A DNA stretch of 64,000 nt, from the NCBI GenBank assembly GCA_000434475.1, contig FR879544.1, forward strand, positions 1 through 64,000, given 5' to 3'. A program made the position numbers and the translations under genes. Shown here piece after piece: positions 53,513 through 62,132 of this stretch. How positions within the stretch are numbered: position 1 is the first letter of the stretch; each line of letters opens with the position of its first letter. This stretch comes from Dialister sp. CAG:486 (GTDB lineage Bacteria; Bacillota; Negativicutes; Veillonellales; Dialisteraceae). The notes beneath the pieces were generated by a model. That model did not search any database, was not told where the DNA came from, and was given only the letters and a program-made list of their open reading frames with translations.

Positions 53513-54445
53513 TCAGATGGTATGCGCGGAGCCGACGACAGCTTCGATCTTGTGCATGACCATCTGCTTCACAGCCTCTCTGGCCGACTTCAGATAGCCT
53601 CTCGGGTCGAAATTCGACGGATCCTTGCAGAGTGCTTCACGGATGGCACTTGTCATAGCCAGACGGATATCGGTGTCGATATTGATCTTGCAGACAGCCA
53701 TCGTGGCAGCCTTGCGGAGCATGTCTTCCGGGACACCTTTCGCGCCGAGGACTTTGCCGCCATAGGCATTGCACTTTTCCACAAATTCCGGAATGACGGT
53801 AGAAGCGCCATGGAGGACGATCGGGTAGTCCGGCAGGAGCTTGCCGACCTTTTCCAAACGTTCATAGTCAAGATAGGGGTCACCTTTGAATTTGTAAGCT
53901 CCGTGGCTGGTGCCGATCGCAATAGCGAGAGAGTCGCAGCCGGTAAGCTCTACGAACTCAGCCGCTTCTTCCGGATCCGTAAAGATCGCATCCTTCGCAT
54001 CGACGCTGACCAGATCTTCTACGCCGGCCAGACGTCCGAGCTCGGCTTCCACCACGACACCTTTGTCATGTGCATATTCGACGATCTGCTTTGTGACTTT
54101 GACATTTTCCTCGAAGGAGTGCTTCGAGCCATCATACATGACGGAAGTAAAGCCACCGTCAATGCAGGCCTTACAGATCTCATAAGAAGAGCCGTGGTCC
54201 AGATGGAGTGCGGTCGGGATCTCCGGATAATCCTGAAGGGCAGTCTTGACCAGGCCGACGATATATTCCTGACCGGCATAATTGCGGGCGCCTTCCGAAG
54301 CCTGAAGAATGACCGGAGACTCCTCTTCCTTGGCAGCTTCCATGATCCCTTGGATGATTTCCATGTTATTCACATTGAATGCACCAATGGCATAATGCCC
54401 CTGATATGCCTTTTTAAACATTTCAGTAGTTCCTACGAGCGGCAT
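53513..54445 (-). CDS. fba: Class II fructose-1,6-bisphosphate aldolase
   Basis: A zinc aldolase of glycolysis. The catalytic Asp and zinc His are in HLDHGSS, further zinc ligands in EAELGRLAG and GTSHGAYK / LHGAST, and the phosphate loop in NIDTDIRLA. 310 residues, typical of Firmicutes FbaA. GAAAGGAAGG precedes the ATG. Transcribed alone, toward rpoD. Confidence 0.95.
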   Translation of the reverse strand: MPLVGTTEMFKKAYQGHYAIGAFNVNNMEIIQGIMEAAKEEESPVILQASEGARNYAGQEYIVGLVKTALQDYPEIPTALHLDHGSSYEICKACIDGGFTSVMYDGSKHSFEENVKVTKQIVEYAHDKGVVVEAELGRLAGVEDLVSVDAKDAIFTDPEEAAEFVELTGCDSLAIAIGTSHGAYKFKGDPYLDYERLEKVGKLLPDYPIVLHGASTVIPEFVEKCNAYGGKVLGAKGVPEDMLRKAATMAVCKINIDTDIRLAMTSAIREALCKDPSNFDPRGYLKSAREAVKQMVMHKIEAVVGSAHTI

Positions 54446-54634
54446 AACGATACCTTCCTTTCAATGCAACATTGATATAGTGTATACAATATATAAGCTG
54501 ATCGGTGAATAAAAGCTATATGATTGCCTTCCTTTATTATACTGAATGGTACTTTATATTTCCACTGTATTTTAAGAATTATTTTCAAAAAAAGAAATGG
54601 CCGCTATTTCTTACAGGCAGAGAGACTGGTTTCA

Positions 54635-54643
54635 TGGTACAAT
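54635..54643 (+). promoter_or_regulatory. Extended -10 promoter upstream of a family A copy
   Basis: TGGTACAAT (TGn plus TACAAT) with no good -35 box. Transcription would run through the family A copy into the 78-residue gene. Confidence 0.45.
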
Positions 54644-54656
54644 AAAAGAAAAGAAG

Positions 54657-54815
54657 GGAAACACTGATTCAATCGTTGTCCGACTTGGCTCTTGTATTTT
54701 CATGCAAAGCGAGGAATAAGCCGCCGCGAATAGCGAGCTATGTAAGGCGGCTTATGACGAAGCATGGCATGAAAATACATGCCAAATCGGACTCTGCGAT
54801 TGAATCAGCGTTTCC
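54657..54815 (+). repeat. Family A palindromic element, copy 7 (159 bp)
   Basis: The most diverged full copy (ACTTGGCTCTTGTATTTTCA interior), yet still exactly 159 bp. It lies between a promoter-like sequence and the ribosome site of the next gene. Confidence 0.88.
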
Positions 54816-54834
54816 CAGGGAAGGAGAACATAGA

Positions 54835-55071
54835 ATGGATCAGAAAGAAGTCGATCTGAATGAAGAACAGGAGCTTTCCCCTGAAGAGCTGGCGGAATTC
54901 ATGGCATCCTACAAGAAAGAGCTTGCTCGCATTTATAAAATGTCCAGCGCGAAGAAGTCTTTCATGGTGAGACAGAAGCTTCCAAACCTGAAAATGGCAC
55001 TGGAAGAATGTGACCGTGACATGCGGAAGGACATTGATGAGCTGAAGCATAAGTATGGGATCCACTACTGA
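54835..55071 (+). CDS. Small hypothetical protein
   Basis: 78 residues, starting MDQKEVDLNEEQELSPEELA. Charged, helical, with a final RDMRKDIDELKHKYGIHY. AAGGAG lies 9 bases before the ATG, and this site abuts the end of a family A copy. A longer frame from 54676 reads through the repeat and is not credible. I do not recognise a family. Confidence 0.7.
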   Translation: MDQKEVDLNEEQELSPEELAEFMASYKKELARIYKMSSAKKSFMVRQKLPNLKMALEECDRDMRKDIDELKHKYGIHY

Positions 55072-55204
55072 AAGGCAGCTGTTCTTTTTCAAAAAAACTT
55101 TATTTTACCTCTTGCAAAAAATGAAGTTACATGATATACTCTTAACATCGCTTGAGACAAGACCTCTTGAAACCAAGTCAAATAAAAAGATTTGAAAAAA
55201 GAGC

Positions 55205-55233
55205 TTGACAAAAGCAAGAAAAACGAGTATAAT
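55205..55233 (+). promoter_or_regulatory. Promoter of tRNA-Lys
   Basis: Perfect TTGACA and TATAAT hexamers with a 17-base spacer. Confidence 0.9.
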
Positions 55234-55248
55234 AAATCTCGTTGAAAC

Positions 55249-55324
55249 GGATCATTAGCTCAGTTGGTAGAGCACCTGACTCTTAATCAGGGTGTCCGGG
55301 GTTCGAACCCCTGATGATCCACCA
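55249..55324 (+). tRNA. tRNA-Lys (CTT anticodon)
   Basis: GGATCAT acceptor, D-arm AGCTCAGTTGGTAGAGC, anticodon loop CTCTTAA (CTT), T-arm GGGGTTCGAACCCC, and an encoded CCA end. Confidence 0.97.
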
Positions 55325-55331
55325 GACATTC

Positions 55332-55370
55332 AGCCCAAAGTCATGGATGACTTTGGGCTTTTCTTTTTCT
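55332..55370 (+). terminator. Terminator of tRNA-Lys
   Basis: AGCCCAAAGTCAT, GG, ATGACTTTGGGCT and a T-rich tail. Confidence 0.88.
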
Positions 55371-55434
55371 ACCTAACTCGCATAAAATTCATCACTTCTA
55401 CCAATACTTTTGCCAAATCAAGAAAATGCCATTC

Positions 55435-55464
55435 CGCAGCGCATGACGGGATGGCATTTTTTGA
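55435..55464 (+). terminator. Rho-independent terminator-like hairpin
   Basis: AATGCCATTCC / GGGATGGCATT around a 12-base loop, then TTTT. It precedes the prophage remnant. Confidence 0.55.
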
Positions 55465-55574
55465 TGCAGTGTGACTGGCTTCATCATCTTCTTCGTTAGA
55501 AAAAGTATTTGCCTGTCATCAAGGTTTGACGGTACAACCAAAGCACGCTCGCCGCCTTCTGCAGCCTGCTGACT

Positions 55575-55937
55575 GCCCGGGGAACGCGTTCAAACGCGCC
55601 CTGCGCGATGCGCAAAGGAACATAGATAAATTTCCACGCAGGGGCTCAAGGCGGCCTGCAATGGCATATCGGCGCTATTTCAAAGGGCAATGATGGGATG
55701 ATTGATAAAGCCATTGACGTGGCCACCCCAGAGAGAGCCCGATACTTCGCGAAACGAATCGCCCGTACTGAGAAGGCGAGAGCCTACATGGATGGAGCAA
55801 TGTACCCATATGCCCATGATCCCGACTGTGTGGCTTTCAAGTGGAAACTTTCGGGCTGCCATCCATGTGATGACATTTGTGACCTGTACGCCAGTGCAGA
55901 CCTTTTGGGGGATGGGCGAGGACATTTTCCAAAATAA
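55575..55937 (+). pseudogene. Prophage remnant: MuF-type minor head protein, C-terminal piece
   Basis: The readable frame gives MIDKAIDVATPERARYFAKR, IARTEKARAYMDGA, FKWKLSGCHPCDDICDLYAS and DLLGDGRGHFP. This matches the C-terminal MuF domain of phage minor capsid proteins (the ARTE-A-RAY and W-LS-HP-DICD-YA motifs). An upstream piece in a different frame (AFKRALRDAQRNIDKF ... MAYRRYFKG) continues the pattern, so a frameshift and 5' truncation are visible. No other phage gene survives nearby. The rest of 55325-56190 holds nothing else I can support. Confidence 0.7.
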
Positions 55938-56190
55938 CTGTTGATATTATGCAGGGAAAGCTCCCATGGCTTTACAGAGAAGGGAGGAGCAGTAATTTTT
56001 CTGGTATTCCAAAGCATATGGGGGAGCGATGAAGCGGGAAATCATGATCCATTTGCAGGATCAGATTCCGCGAGTATTTTTATATTTTTCATCCGAAAGC
56101 CCAGCATATCTGTTATAATAATAGCAATATAGTAAAATTTTAGGGGAAGCCCTGGCAGAAGAAGTACTTTGATTTCATGGAGGAACGAGA

Positions 56191-57327
56191 ATGGACTTTA
56201 CATTAGATGCAAAGCAGCAGGAGCTGGTAAATCTGGCGAAGGAGATCGCACAGAAGGAGATCGCGCCGCGCGCTCTGGACATCGATAAGAGCGGTGTCAT
56301 GGATCCGGAGCTGTTGAAGATTTTGAAACAGTCCGGTATGACTCAGCTGGCTGTTCCGAAGGAATATGGCGGAGCAGGACTCGATCTGTTGACGGGTGCG
56401 ATGATCAGTGAAGAGCTCGCAAAAGGCTGTGCAGGTACTGCGACTGTTTGTGCAGCCAATTCACTTGCTTCCTTCCCGATCCTTTTCGCCGGCAGCGATG
56501 AACAGAAAAAGGAATACTTCGACTGCCTGAACAACGGTGGGATCGCCTGCTTTGCCCTGACGGAACCGGGAGCAGGCTCTGATGCAGGTGCGGTATCCTG
56601 TAAGGCAAAAAAGGTCGATGGCGGCTATGTCCTGAATGGTACGAAGTGCTTCATCACCAATGCGCCGATCTGTGACAAAATCACACTCTTTGCCAATACC
56701 CGTGAATCAGGCGGCATTCGTGGTCTGACTGTTTTCACTGTCGATAGAAATACGCCGGGCGTCTCTATCGGCAAGGAAGAGGACAAGATGGGAATCCGTG
56801 CTTCGGCTACTTCGGAAATCATTTTTGACGATTGCTTCGTTCCGACAAGCGCCCGCATCGGTCGTGAAGGTATGGGCTTCCGCATCGCTATGCAGACGCT
56901 TGAGACATCCCGTCCGGTCGTCGGTGCGATTTCTGTCGGTATCGCACAGGCTGCACTGGAAAATGCCATCCACTATGCACACCAGAGAAAGCAGTTCGGC
57001 CAGAAGATCGCTTCCTTTGAAATGGTACAGGAAATGATCGCCAATATGGTCACTAAGACAGAGGCAGCACGCGCGCTTGTCTATAAGGCTTGCTGGCTGA
57101 AGATGCAGGGGGATAAGAGGGCGTCCATGTTCTCCGCTATGTCGAAGTGCTTCGCTTCGGATACGGCGATGGAGGTCACCACGACAGCGGTGCAGGTCAT
57201 GGGCGGTAATGGGTACTCTCGTGAAAATCCGAATGAAAAATACATGCGTGATGCCAAGATCATGCAGATCTATGAAGGAACGAATCAGGTACAGCGCCTC
57301 GTCATTGCTAATGAAGCATTGTACTAA
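56191..57327 (+). CDS. Short-chain acyl-CoA dehydrogenase (butyryl-CoA type)
   Basis: An FAD enzyme oxidising acyl-CoA or, with EtfAB, reducing crotonyl-CoA. The flavin motifs CFALTEPGAGSDAG and the ITNAP loop are present, catalytic Glu362 lies in IYEGTNQVQRLVI, and the QFGQKIASFEMVQ segment is typical of Bcd. 378 residues. No etfAB or crotonase is adjacent, so the physiological acyl chain is not fixed. GGAGGAACGAG precedes the ATG. Confidence 0.9.
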   Translation: MDFTLDAKQQELVNLAKEIAQKEIAPRALDIDKSGVMDPELLKILKQSGMTQLAVPKEYGGAGLDLLTGAMISEELAKGCAGTATVCAANSLASFPILFAGSDEQKKEYFDCLNNGGIACFALTEPGAGSDAGAVSCKAKKVDGGYVLNGTKCFITNAPICDKITLFANTRESGGIRGLTVFTVDRNTPGVSIGKEEDKMGIRASATSEIIFDDCFVPTSARIGREGMGFRIAMQTLETSRPVVGAISVGIAQAALENAIHYAHQRKQFGQKIASFEMVQEMIANMVTKTEAARALVYKACWLKMQGDKRASMFSAMSKCFASDTAMEVTTTAVQVMGGNGYSRENPNEKYMRDAKIMQIYEGTNQVQRLVIANEALY

Positions 57328-57335
57328 TTGGTGAC

Positions 57336-57480
57336 TGGTTTAGCGGGTTCGACAGGTTCCAGGGGTTCAGAAAGTTCAACGGGGAAAGAGCGGCGCTCTA
57401 CTATTTTATGCGCTGCACCACACCTGTTGAACCCTCAGAACCTATTGAACCCGTTGAACCTGTTTCTCTGAACCCTAAAC
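57336..57480 (+). repeat. Family B-like block of TTCAACGGG/CCTGTTGAACC units
   Basis: Heptamer-like GGTTCAG, GTTCAAC and TTGAACC units in both orientations flank a GCGGCGCTC ... GCGCTGCACC hairpin. This relates it to the family B GC module. No gene. Confidence 0.7.
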
Positions 57481-57493
57481 CTTCTATTTCATG

Positions 57494-57533
57494 AAAAAAC
57501 GGCATAGTCGTGATTGCGGCTATGCTGTTTTTT
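57494..57533 (+). terminator. Rho-independent terminator
   Basis: AAAAAACGGCATAG / CTATGCTGTTTTTT around a CGTGATTGCG loop region. Confidence 0.78.
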
Positions 57534-57573
57534 ATGTCTGATAGCCAATCATTTTGGATAATGATAAGTGGCC

Positions 57574-57601
57574 TTTACAAAATGCGCATAATGCGTATAA
57601 T
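57574..57601 (+). promoter_or_regulatory. hicAB promoter with direct repeat
   Basis: TTTACA, 16-base spacer, TATAAT. The spacer and -10 carry the direct repeat ATGCGCATA / ATGCGTATA, a plausible HicB operator (inference). Confidence 0.6.
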
Positions 57602-57621
57602 AAAGAAAGGGGGGCGGAACA

Positions 57622-57819
57622 ATGAAATTCAGAGAAGTCATCAAAATACTGGAAGACAACGGGTGGGTCCAAAAGGCTGTCAGAGGCTCTCACTATCAAT
57701 ACACGCATCCTGGGAGACCGGGAAAGATTACCGTTCCCTGTCACAGAGGCGATTTAGATAAAAGAACAGTGAAATCGATTTTTACTGCTGCGGGACTTGA
57801 TACGTCCCGATTGATTTGA
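57622..57819 (+). CDS. hicA: HicA-type toxin (mRNA interferase)
   Basis: 65 residues with the HicA dsRNA-binding fold: KILEDNGWVQKAVRGSHYQY carries the catalytic His of the GSHY motif, and ITVPCHRGDLDKRTVKSIF follows. The order toxin-antitoxin with a 16-base gap is standard. The ribosome site is a run of seven G. Confidence 0.9.
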   Translation: MKFREVIKILEDNGWVQKAVRGSHYQYTHPGRPGKITVPCHRGDLDKRTVKSIFTAAGLDTSRLI

Positions 57820-57835
57820 TAAGGGGGCGATTCCT

Positions 57836-58255
57836 ATGAAAAAATTACTTTATCCTGCTTGCTTCTATCCGTGCGAAGATAAGCCAGGCGCTTATACGGT
57901 AGTTGTTCCTGACCTTCCCGGATGCATCAGCGAAGGAGATTCTTTGGAGGATGCAATCGCCATGGCAACCGATGCCGCTTCCGGCTGGGTATTGGATGAA
58001 ATGGAAGAAGGTCGTCCGGTTCCGGCAGCGAGTGATCGGAGCACCATTCATCCAGATAGCCCGGATGGATTTGTCAATATATTGGTTCTGGACATGAACG
58101 CCTATGAAGAGCGCTATGGAAATAAAGCAGTTCGAAAAAATCTGACGATTCCTGCCTGGCTGAATACATTCGCAGAAACCAATCATGTAAACTTTTCTCA
58201 GGTTCTGCAGGATGCACTGATCTCTATGTATCAGAGACAGATGGCAAAGCGGTGA
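57836..58255 (+). CDS. hicB: HicB-type antitoxin
   Basis: 139 residues: an N-terminal partially degraded RNase H fold (YTVVVPDLPGCISEGDSLED) that covers HicA, and a C-terminal ribbon-helix-helix/Arc-like DNA-binding part (NLTIPAWLNTFAETNHVNFS). GGGGGCG precedes the ATG. Its own operator is probably upstream of hicA. Confidence 0.9.
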   Translation: MKKLLYPACFYPCEDKPGAYTVVVPDLPGCISEGDSLEDAIAMATDAASGWVLDEMEEGRPVPAASDRSTIHPDSPDGFVNILVLDMNAYEERYGNKAVRKNLTIPAWLNTFAETNHVNFSQVLQDALISMYQRQMAKR

Positions 58256-58274
58256 GCGTAAGGTAAGTAAATTT

Positions 58275-58312
58275 AAAAAGAGAGAGTCCCTGTTTTTCAG
58301 GGGCTCTTTTTC
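58275..58312 (+). terminator. Terminator of hicAB
   Basis: AGAGAGTCCCTG / CAGGGGCTCT followed by TTTT. Confidence 0.8.
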
Positions 58313-58451
58313 GTGTTCTTGTGTGCTCTATGCTATAATATTTGTCAAAGATCATTATAGTGAGTGCTGATAGAACCTATTGACTAGAAATTGATCTCTC
58401 CCTACCATGTCTCGAAGGCGGGTATGGTCGGGGAGATGTGGAGGAAATGAA

Positions 58452-59123
58452 ATGGCGAAGAAAAAGAAGGAGGAGACCATCAATCTGGATGCGATTCTCT
58501 TCAAGTGTAGAGACATACTGCGTGGAGCACGGAACTCCGGCTCTTTCTTTGAGAAGCGGGATATGATGCTGACGCTGGTGTTCCTGCGTTTCATCGGTGA
58601 AAAATATGAAGATGGGGTAGAGAAACTCCGCCAGATCTTGCAGGAGCAGGGGCTTGACCCGGACGATGAAAATATCCGTGCGGCATTTTTTGACGATGCT
58701 ACCTTTACGGACGGCACCTACAATCTGCCGCCGGAGGCAAGATGGTCTACCATCATCGATACTCCGGCTCCCAAGCTGAATGTAGCACTGGATAACGCAC
58801 TCCATAGCATTGCGGCAAGCTCCAAACAGTTAAAGGGCTGCTTTGTGGAAGGCACCTTTACCACACGAAACCTGGGGGCGAATGACATCAAAAAGCTGAT
58901 CGATGAAGTCAATGAGATCAGCAATAAGCGGTTTGGGGAAGAAAAGGACCTGATCGGTCATGTATATGAGTATTTCCTGAGAAAATTTGCAGTCAATGCC
59001 AAGAAGGGGAGAGGCGAGTTCTACATATTGTATTTTTCAAAAATGCACAAAAATTATGATATAATTAATGAACCAAAGACTCAATACAAAATAGCGTGTG
59101 TGTTTACCTATACTAAAAAGTGA
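58452..59123 (+). pseudogene. hsdM: Type I restriction methylase HsdM, N-terminal fragment
   Basis: The first 190 residues match the HsdM N-terminal helical domain: SGSFFEKRDMMLTLVFLRFI, then IGHVYEYFLRKFAVNAKKGRGEFY. In intact HsdM, GEFYTP leads directly into the SAM domain. Here the match stops at GEFY and the frame runs on into unrelated A/T-rich DNA (ILYFSKMHKN ...), ending at 59123. The methyltransferase core, HsdS and HsdR are absent. The breakpoint is near 59023. Confidence 0.85.
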
Positions 59124-59234
59124 ACATGTTAGTTAAACAAAGTTCTTACTAAGTTCACTAAAAAAAGGAGAAAAAGGGGACTATTCACAGGGGAAATCCT
59201 TGTTAACATTGATTGAGCAACCAAGGGGGCAAAT

Positions 59235-59876
59235 ATGAGAGACTTAAAGTTGGAAAACATGATAGAAAGAATAGCATCTAAACTTGCAGAAGCTTTAGGT
59301 TGGAATGTTATTGGGAAAGTAGACTACAGTTTGTGGCAGAAGTATGGTAAAAATAGGACTTATGTAAGAGTAAAGATCATATGTATAAAAGGGGAAAAAC
59401 GATCTGAAAGAAAGATATTTGGTTATGATTTTGGTTTCATAGATAATGAAGACGAGAAGCATTATTTTAGACCTGGTGAATATTATGATGAAGAGGATCT
59501 TTATAACGATGTCATATATCAAATATACGATTATTTTCACATATTGAATGACATAAAAATAGTAGAGACATATAATGGCAATGAATACTATGTTGATATA
59601 GACGTGAGAAAGGGAAAACCGGTTTACTATCCTTGCTATCGCCGAGCAGTAAAGGGTTTCTCATACATGCTTGGGTCCAATGAATATGAAAATGAAGAAG
59701 GTGCTATAGATCATATAAAAAAACACATTGAAGAAAAAAGAAGAATGAAGATAGAAGAAAAAAGAAGAAAGAAAGAATGGGATAGAATTTTTGGAGAATT
59801 TCGTCGAGAACTAGATAAAGCTTATTTTGAAGCGACATCTCCAGTATTAGATGATTCATCGAAAGTAGTTAAATAA
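59235..59876 (+). CDS. A/T-rich orphan gene of unknown function
   Basis: 213 residues, strongly acidic and Tyr-rich (EYYDEEDLYNDVIYQIYDYF), with a basic coiled-coil tail (EEKRRMKIEEKRRKKEWDRI). AGGGGGC lies 8 bases before the ATG, and a TATAAT box (59057) lies upstream. Its base composition is far more A/T-rich than any housekeeping gene here, indicating recent transfer. It lies between the broken hsdM and an istB remnant. I do not recognise a family. Confidence 0.65.
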   Translation: MRDLKLENMIERIASKLAEALGWNVIGKVDYSLWQKYGKNRTYVRVKIICIKGEKRSERKIFGYDFGFIDNEDEKHYFRPGEYYDEEDLYNDVIYQIYDYFHILNDIKIVETYNGNEYYVDIDVRKGKPVYYPCYRRAVKGFSYMLGSNEYENEEGAIDHIKKHIEEKRRMKIEEKRRKKEWDRIFGEFRRELDKAYFEATSPVLDDSSKVVK

Positions 59877-59933
59877 GAAGGGACGTGAATCTATAACGCT
59901 CAAAAGATCAAAGCCTGAATAATAGCAGTATAT

Positions 59934-60173
59934 ATGAGAGATAGTAAACTGGTTATTCATGAATCGGAGCTCCTTTTCAAGGTCATAGCCGAACATTCAG
60001 AACGAACAAGCGCCATGATTACGACCGATCTTGAGTTTTTCAAATGGGCCGAGATGTTCAAGAATGCCATGCTGGTTGCGGCATTGGTAGATCTCCTGAC
60101 CTATCACTCCCATGTCCTTAACATGAATGGCGAATCGTATCGCTTCCAAAATGCGTGCAAAAGGAAGTCGTAG
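59934..60173 (+). pseudogene. IS21-family IstB ATPase, C-terminal fragment
   Basis: From about residue 13 the peptide reads LLFKVIAEHSERTSAMITTD and AALVDLLTYHSHVLNMNGES, the C-terminal end of IstB/DnaC-like transposition helpers. Walker motifs, istA and recognisable IS ends are missing. Confidence 0.78.
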
Positions 60174-60267
60174 TTTTTTACGGTCAAAGTGGTTCAGGAG
60201 TTCACGGTCATGTATACTTTTTCATTGACATTCACACTTTTGAATCCATAGACCGGTTCCCCACACC

Positions 60268-60295
60268 AAAAAAGACCGCTTTCGCGGTCTTTTTT
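60268..60295 (-). terminator. Terminator of metNIQ (bidirectional)
   Basis: AAAAAAGACCGC, TTTC, GCGGTCTTTTTT, perfect 12-base arms, 11 bases past the metQ stop. Confidence 0.9.
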
Positions 60296-60306
60296 GGTTT
60301 CTGTCA

Positions 60307-61146
60307 TTATTCCCAAGCGGGAACGATGGTGCCTTTGTATTTTTCAGCGATGAATTTCTTGACGGATTCAGACTGATAGTACTTGACGAATTTCTGATAA
60401 GCCGGCTGATCCTTGTCCTTCTCGCGGGCAGCGATGATCATGACGGCGAGCGGGGTATCCTTGTCTTCGAGGAAGATGCCCTGGTCTTTCGGGGAAAGTC
60501 CGGAGCTCATGACGTAGTTCATGGTGATGACAGATGCATCGACATCACCAAGGCTTCTTGGAAGCTGAGCGGCTTCGAGTTCCTGGAATTTCAGGTGTTT
60601 CGGGTTTTCTACGACATCTGCCGGGGTGGCTTTCATGCCGACGCCTTCCTTCAGCTTGATGACGCCTGCTTTTTCGAGCAGCTGGAGACCACGGCCTTCA
60701 TTGGTCGGGTCGTTCGGGATGGAGACGGTGGCGCCGTCCGGCAGATCCTTGATATCCTTGTACTTGTTGGAGTAGACGCCCATGCGCATCAGGATAGCTT
60801 TGCCGATAGAGACGAGGTTTGTATTGTGCTGTTTGTTGAAGTTCTTCAGGAACGGTTCATGCTGGTAGACAACGAGGTCGAGATCGCCGTCAGCGAGTGC
60901 CTGGTCCGGAGTGACATAGTCGGAGAATTCCTTCACATTGACCTTGAGACCGTTGCTTTCAGCTTCTTTGGCAGCGGCTTCGACGACTTCTGCATGCGGA
61001 CCGGCCGTAGCACCGACGGTGATCTCTTTCTTTTCCTGTACAGAGGCAGCGGCCGAGGAGGCTGGCTTTGCGTTGGAACCACAGCCGGTGATGATGGCTG
61101 CTGCGGAGAGGGCGCAAAGTCCAGCAATGACGAGTTTCTTTAACAT
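60307..61146 (-). CDS. metQ: Methionine ABC transporter substrate-binding lipoprotein
   Basis: NlpA/MetQ lipoprotein. The signal sequence LVIAGLCALSAAAIITG-C ends in a lipobox-like TGC. The mature protein has ITVGATAGPHAEV, YQHEPFL and TVSIPNDPTNEGRGLQLL, which line the methionine pocket. Last of metN-metI-metQ, separated from metI by 332 bases of repeat DNA. Confidence 0.94.
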   Translation of the reverse strand: MLKKLVIAGLCALSAAAIITGCGSNAKPASSAAASVQEKKEITVGATAGPHAEVVEAAAKEAESNGLKVNVKEFSDYVTPDQALADGDLDLVVYQHEPFLKNFNKQHNTNLVSIGKAILMRMGVYSNKYKDIKDLPDGATVSIPNDPTNEGRGLQLLEKAGVIKLKEGVGMKATPADVVENPKHLKFQELEAAQLPRSLGDVDASVITMNYVMSSGLSPKDQGIFLEDKDTPLAVMIIAAREKDKDQPAYQKFVKYYQSESVKKFIAEKYKGTIVPAWE

Positions 61147-61199
61147 AAATATACTTCCCTTCTTTTATAAAATCCGGTGTCTATGTATGGAAGTGGGAG

Positions 61200-61478
61200 A
61201 ATTCGCATTTCCTATAGATCCGGTGGAAAACAGTTTTTGGGGCGGGTTCTGGGGGTAGGGGGCGAAAATCGATCTCCGCGTATCGTCATCCCGAGCGCAG
61301 CCGAGGGATCTTTCTTGCACTGCGGGAATCAGCGTGTATGCGCTGAGGGAAAAAGATGTCTTGGTGCGGTTTCACATGCGACAATAAGCGTTCTGCCATA
61401 GAGATTTCTCGACTTCGCTCGAAATGACGATAAGCGGGGAGTAGTTTTTGAACCCTGAACCCTGAACCCACAAACCAT
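61200..61478 (-). repeat. Family B/C repeat block between metI and metQ
   Basis: Two family C palindromes, one in each orientation (61284-61315 CGTCATCCCGAGCGCAGCCG ..., 61401-61430 ... CTTCGCTCGAAATGACG), and CTGAACC heptamers at 61450. No gene. Because it lies within the operon, its hairpins could reduce metQ transcription or stabilise the upstream message. Confidence 0.82.
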
Positions 61479-62132
61479 TTACTTCTTATTCGCCTTTTTC
61501 GCAAGATTGCTTCCGATAAACTGGATGAGCTGGACGACGACGATAAGGACGAGGATGGTAGCCACCATGACGTCGGCCTGGAAACGCTGGTAGCCGTAGC
61601 GGATGGCGAGGTCACCTAAGCCGCCGCCGCCGATGGTGCCTGCCATAGCGGAAGAACCGATGAGGGTGACAACGACGACAGTGATATTCTCAATGATGGA
61701 AGGCAGGGCTTCCGGGATGAGGACTTTCTTAATGATCTGGAATGGGGAAGCGCCCATGGATTCCGCCGCTTCGATGAGGCCGAAGGGGACTTCACGGATG
61801 GAGGTCTCGACCATGCGGGCGGTGTAGGGGATCGCAGCGATGGTCAGTGGGACGATGGCTGCGGTGGTGCCGATGGAGGTACCTGCGATGAGACGGGTGA
61901 GAGGAATGATCGCGACCATCAGAATGATGAATGGGATAGAGCGGATCATATTGATGACAAAAGCGAGCGGCTTATTGAGCAGGCGGCAGGCGAGAATGCC
62001 GTTTTTCTCCGTGACGACGAGGAGGATCCCCAGAGGAATGCCGACGACAGCGGCGATCAGGGCAGAGACGCCGAGCATGTAGAAGGTTTCTGCCGTACTT
62101 TTCAGAAGAAGATTACTAATGACTGGAGACAT
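61479..62132 (-). CDS. metI: Methionine ABC transporter permease
   Basis: Five transmembrane helices. The EAA loop GLIEAAESMGASPFQIIKKV contacts MetN. 217 residues, the normal size. Its start overlaps the end of metN by 17 bases. Confidence 0.94.
   Translation of the reverse strand: MSPVISNLLLKSTAETFYMLGVSALIAAVVGIPLGILLVVTEKNGILACRLLNKPLAFVINMIRSIPFIILMVAIIPLTRLIAGTSIGTTAAIVPLTIAAIPYTARMVETSIREVPFGLIEAAESMGASPFQIIKKVLIPEALPSIIENITVVVVTLIGSSAMAGTIGGGGLGDLAIRYGYQRFQADVMVATILVLIVVVQLIQFIGSNLAKKANKK

Noticed and set aside
53513-54475. Long plus-strand ORF opposite fba
   Set aside because: It is an antisense shadow; the minus strand encodes a full-length aldolase with all catalytic residues.
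54676-54834. Longer protein start for the 78-residue gene, reading through family A
   Set aside because: The extension is translated repeat DNA; AAGGAG is correctly spaced only for ATG 54835.
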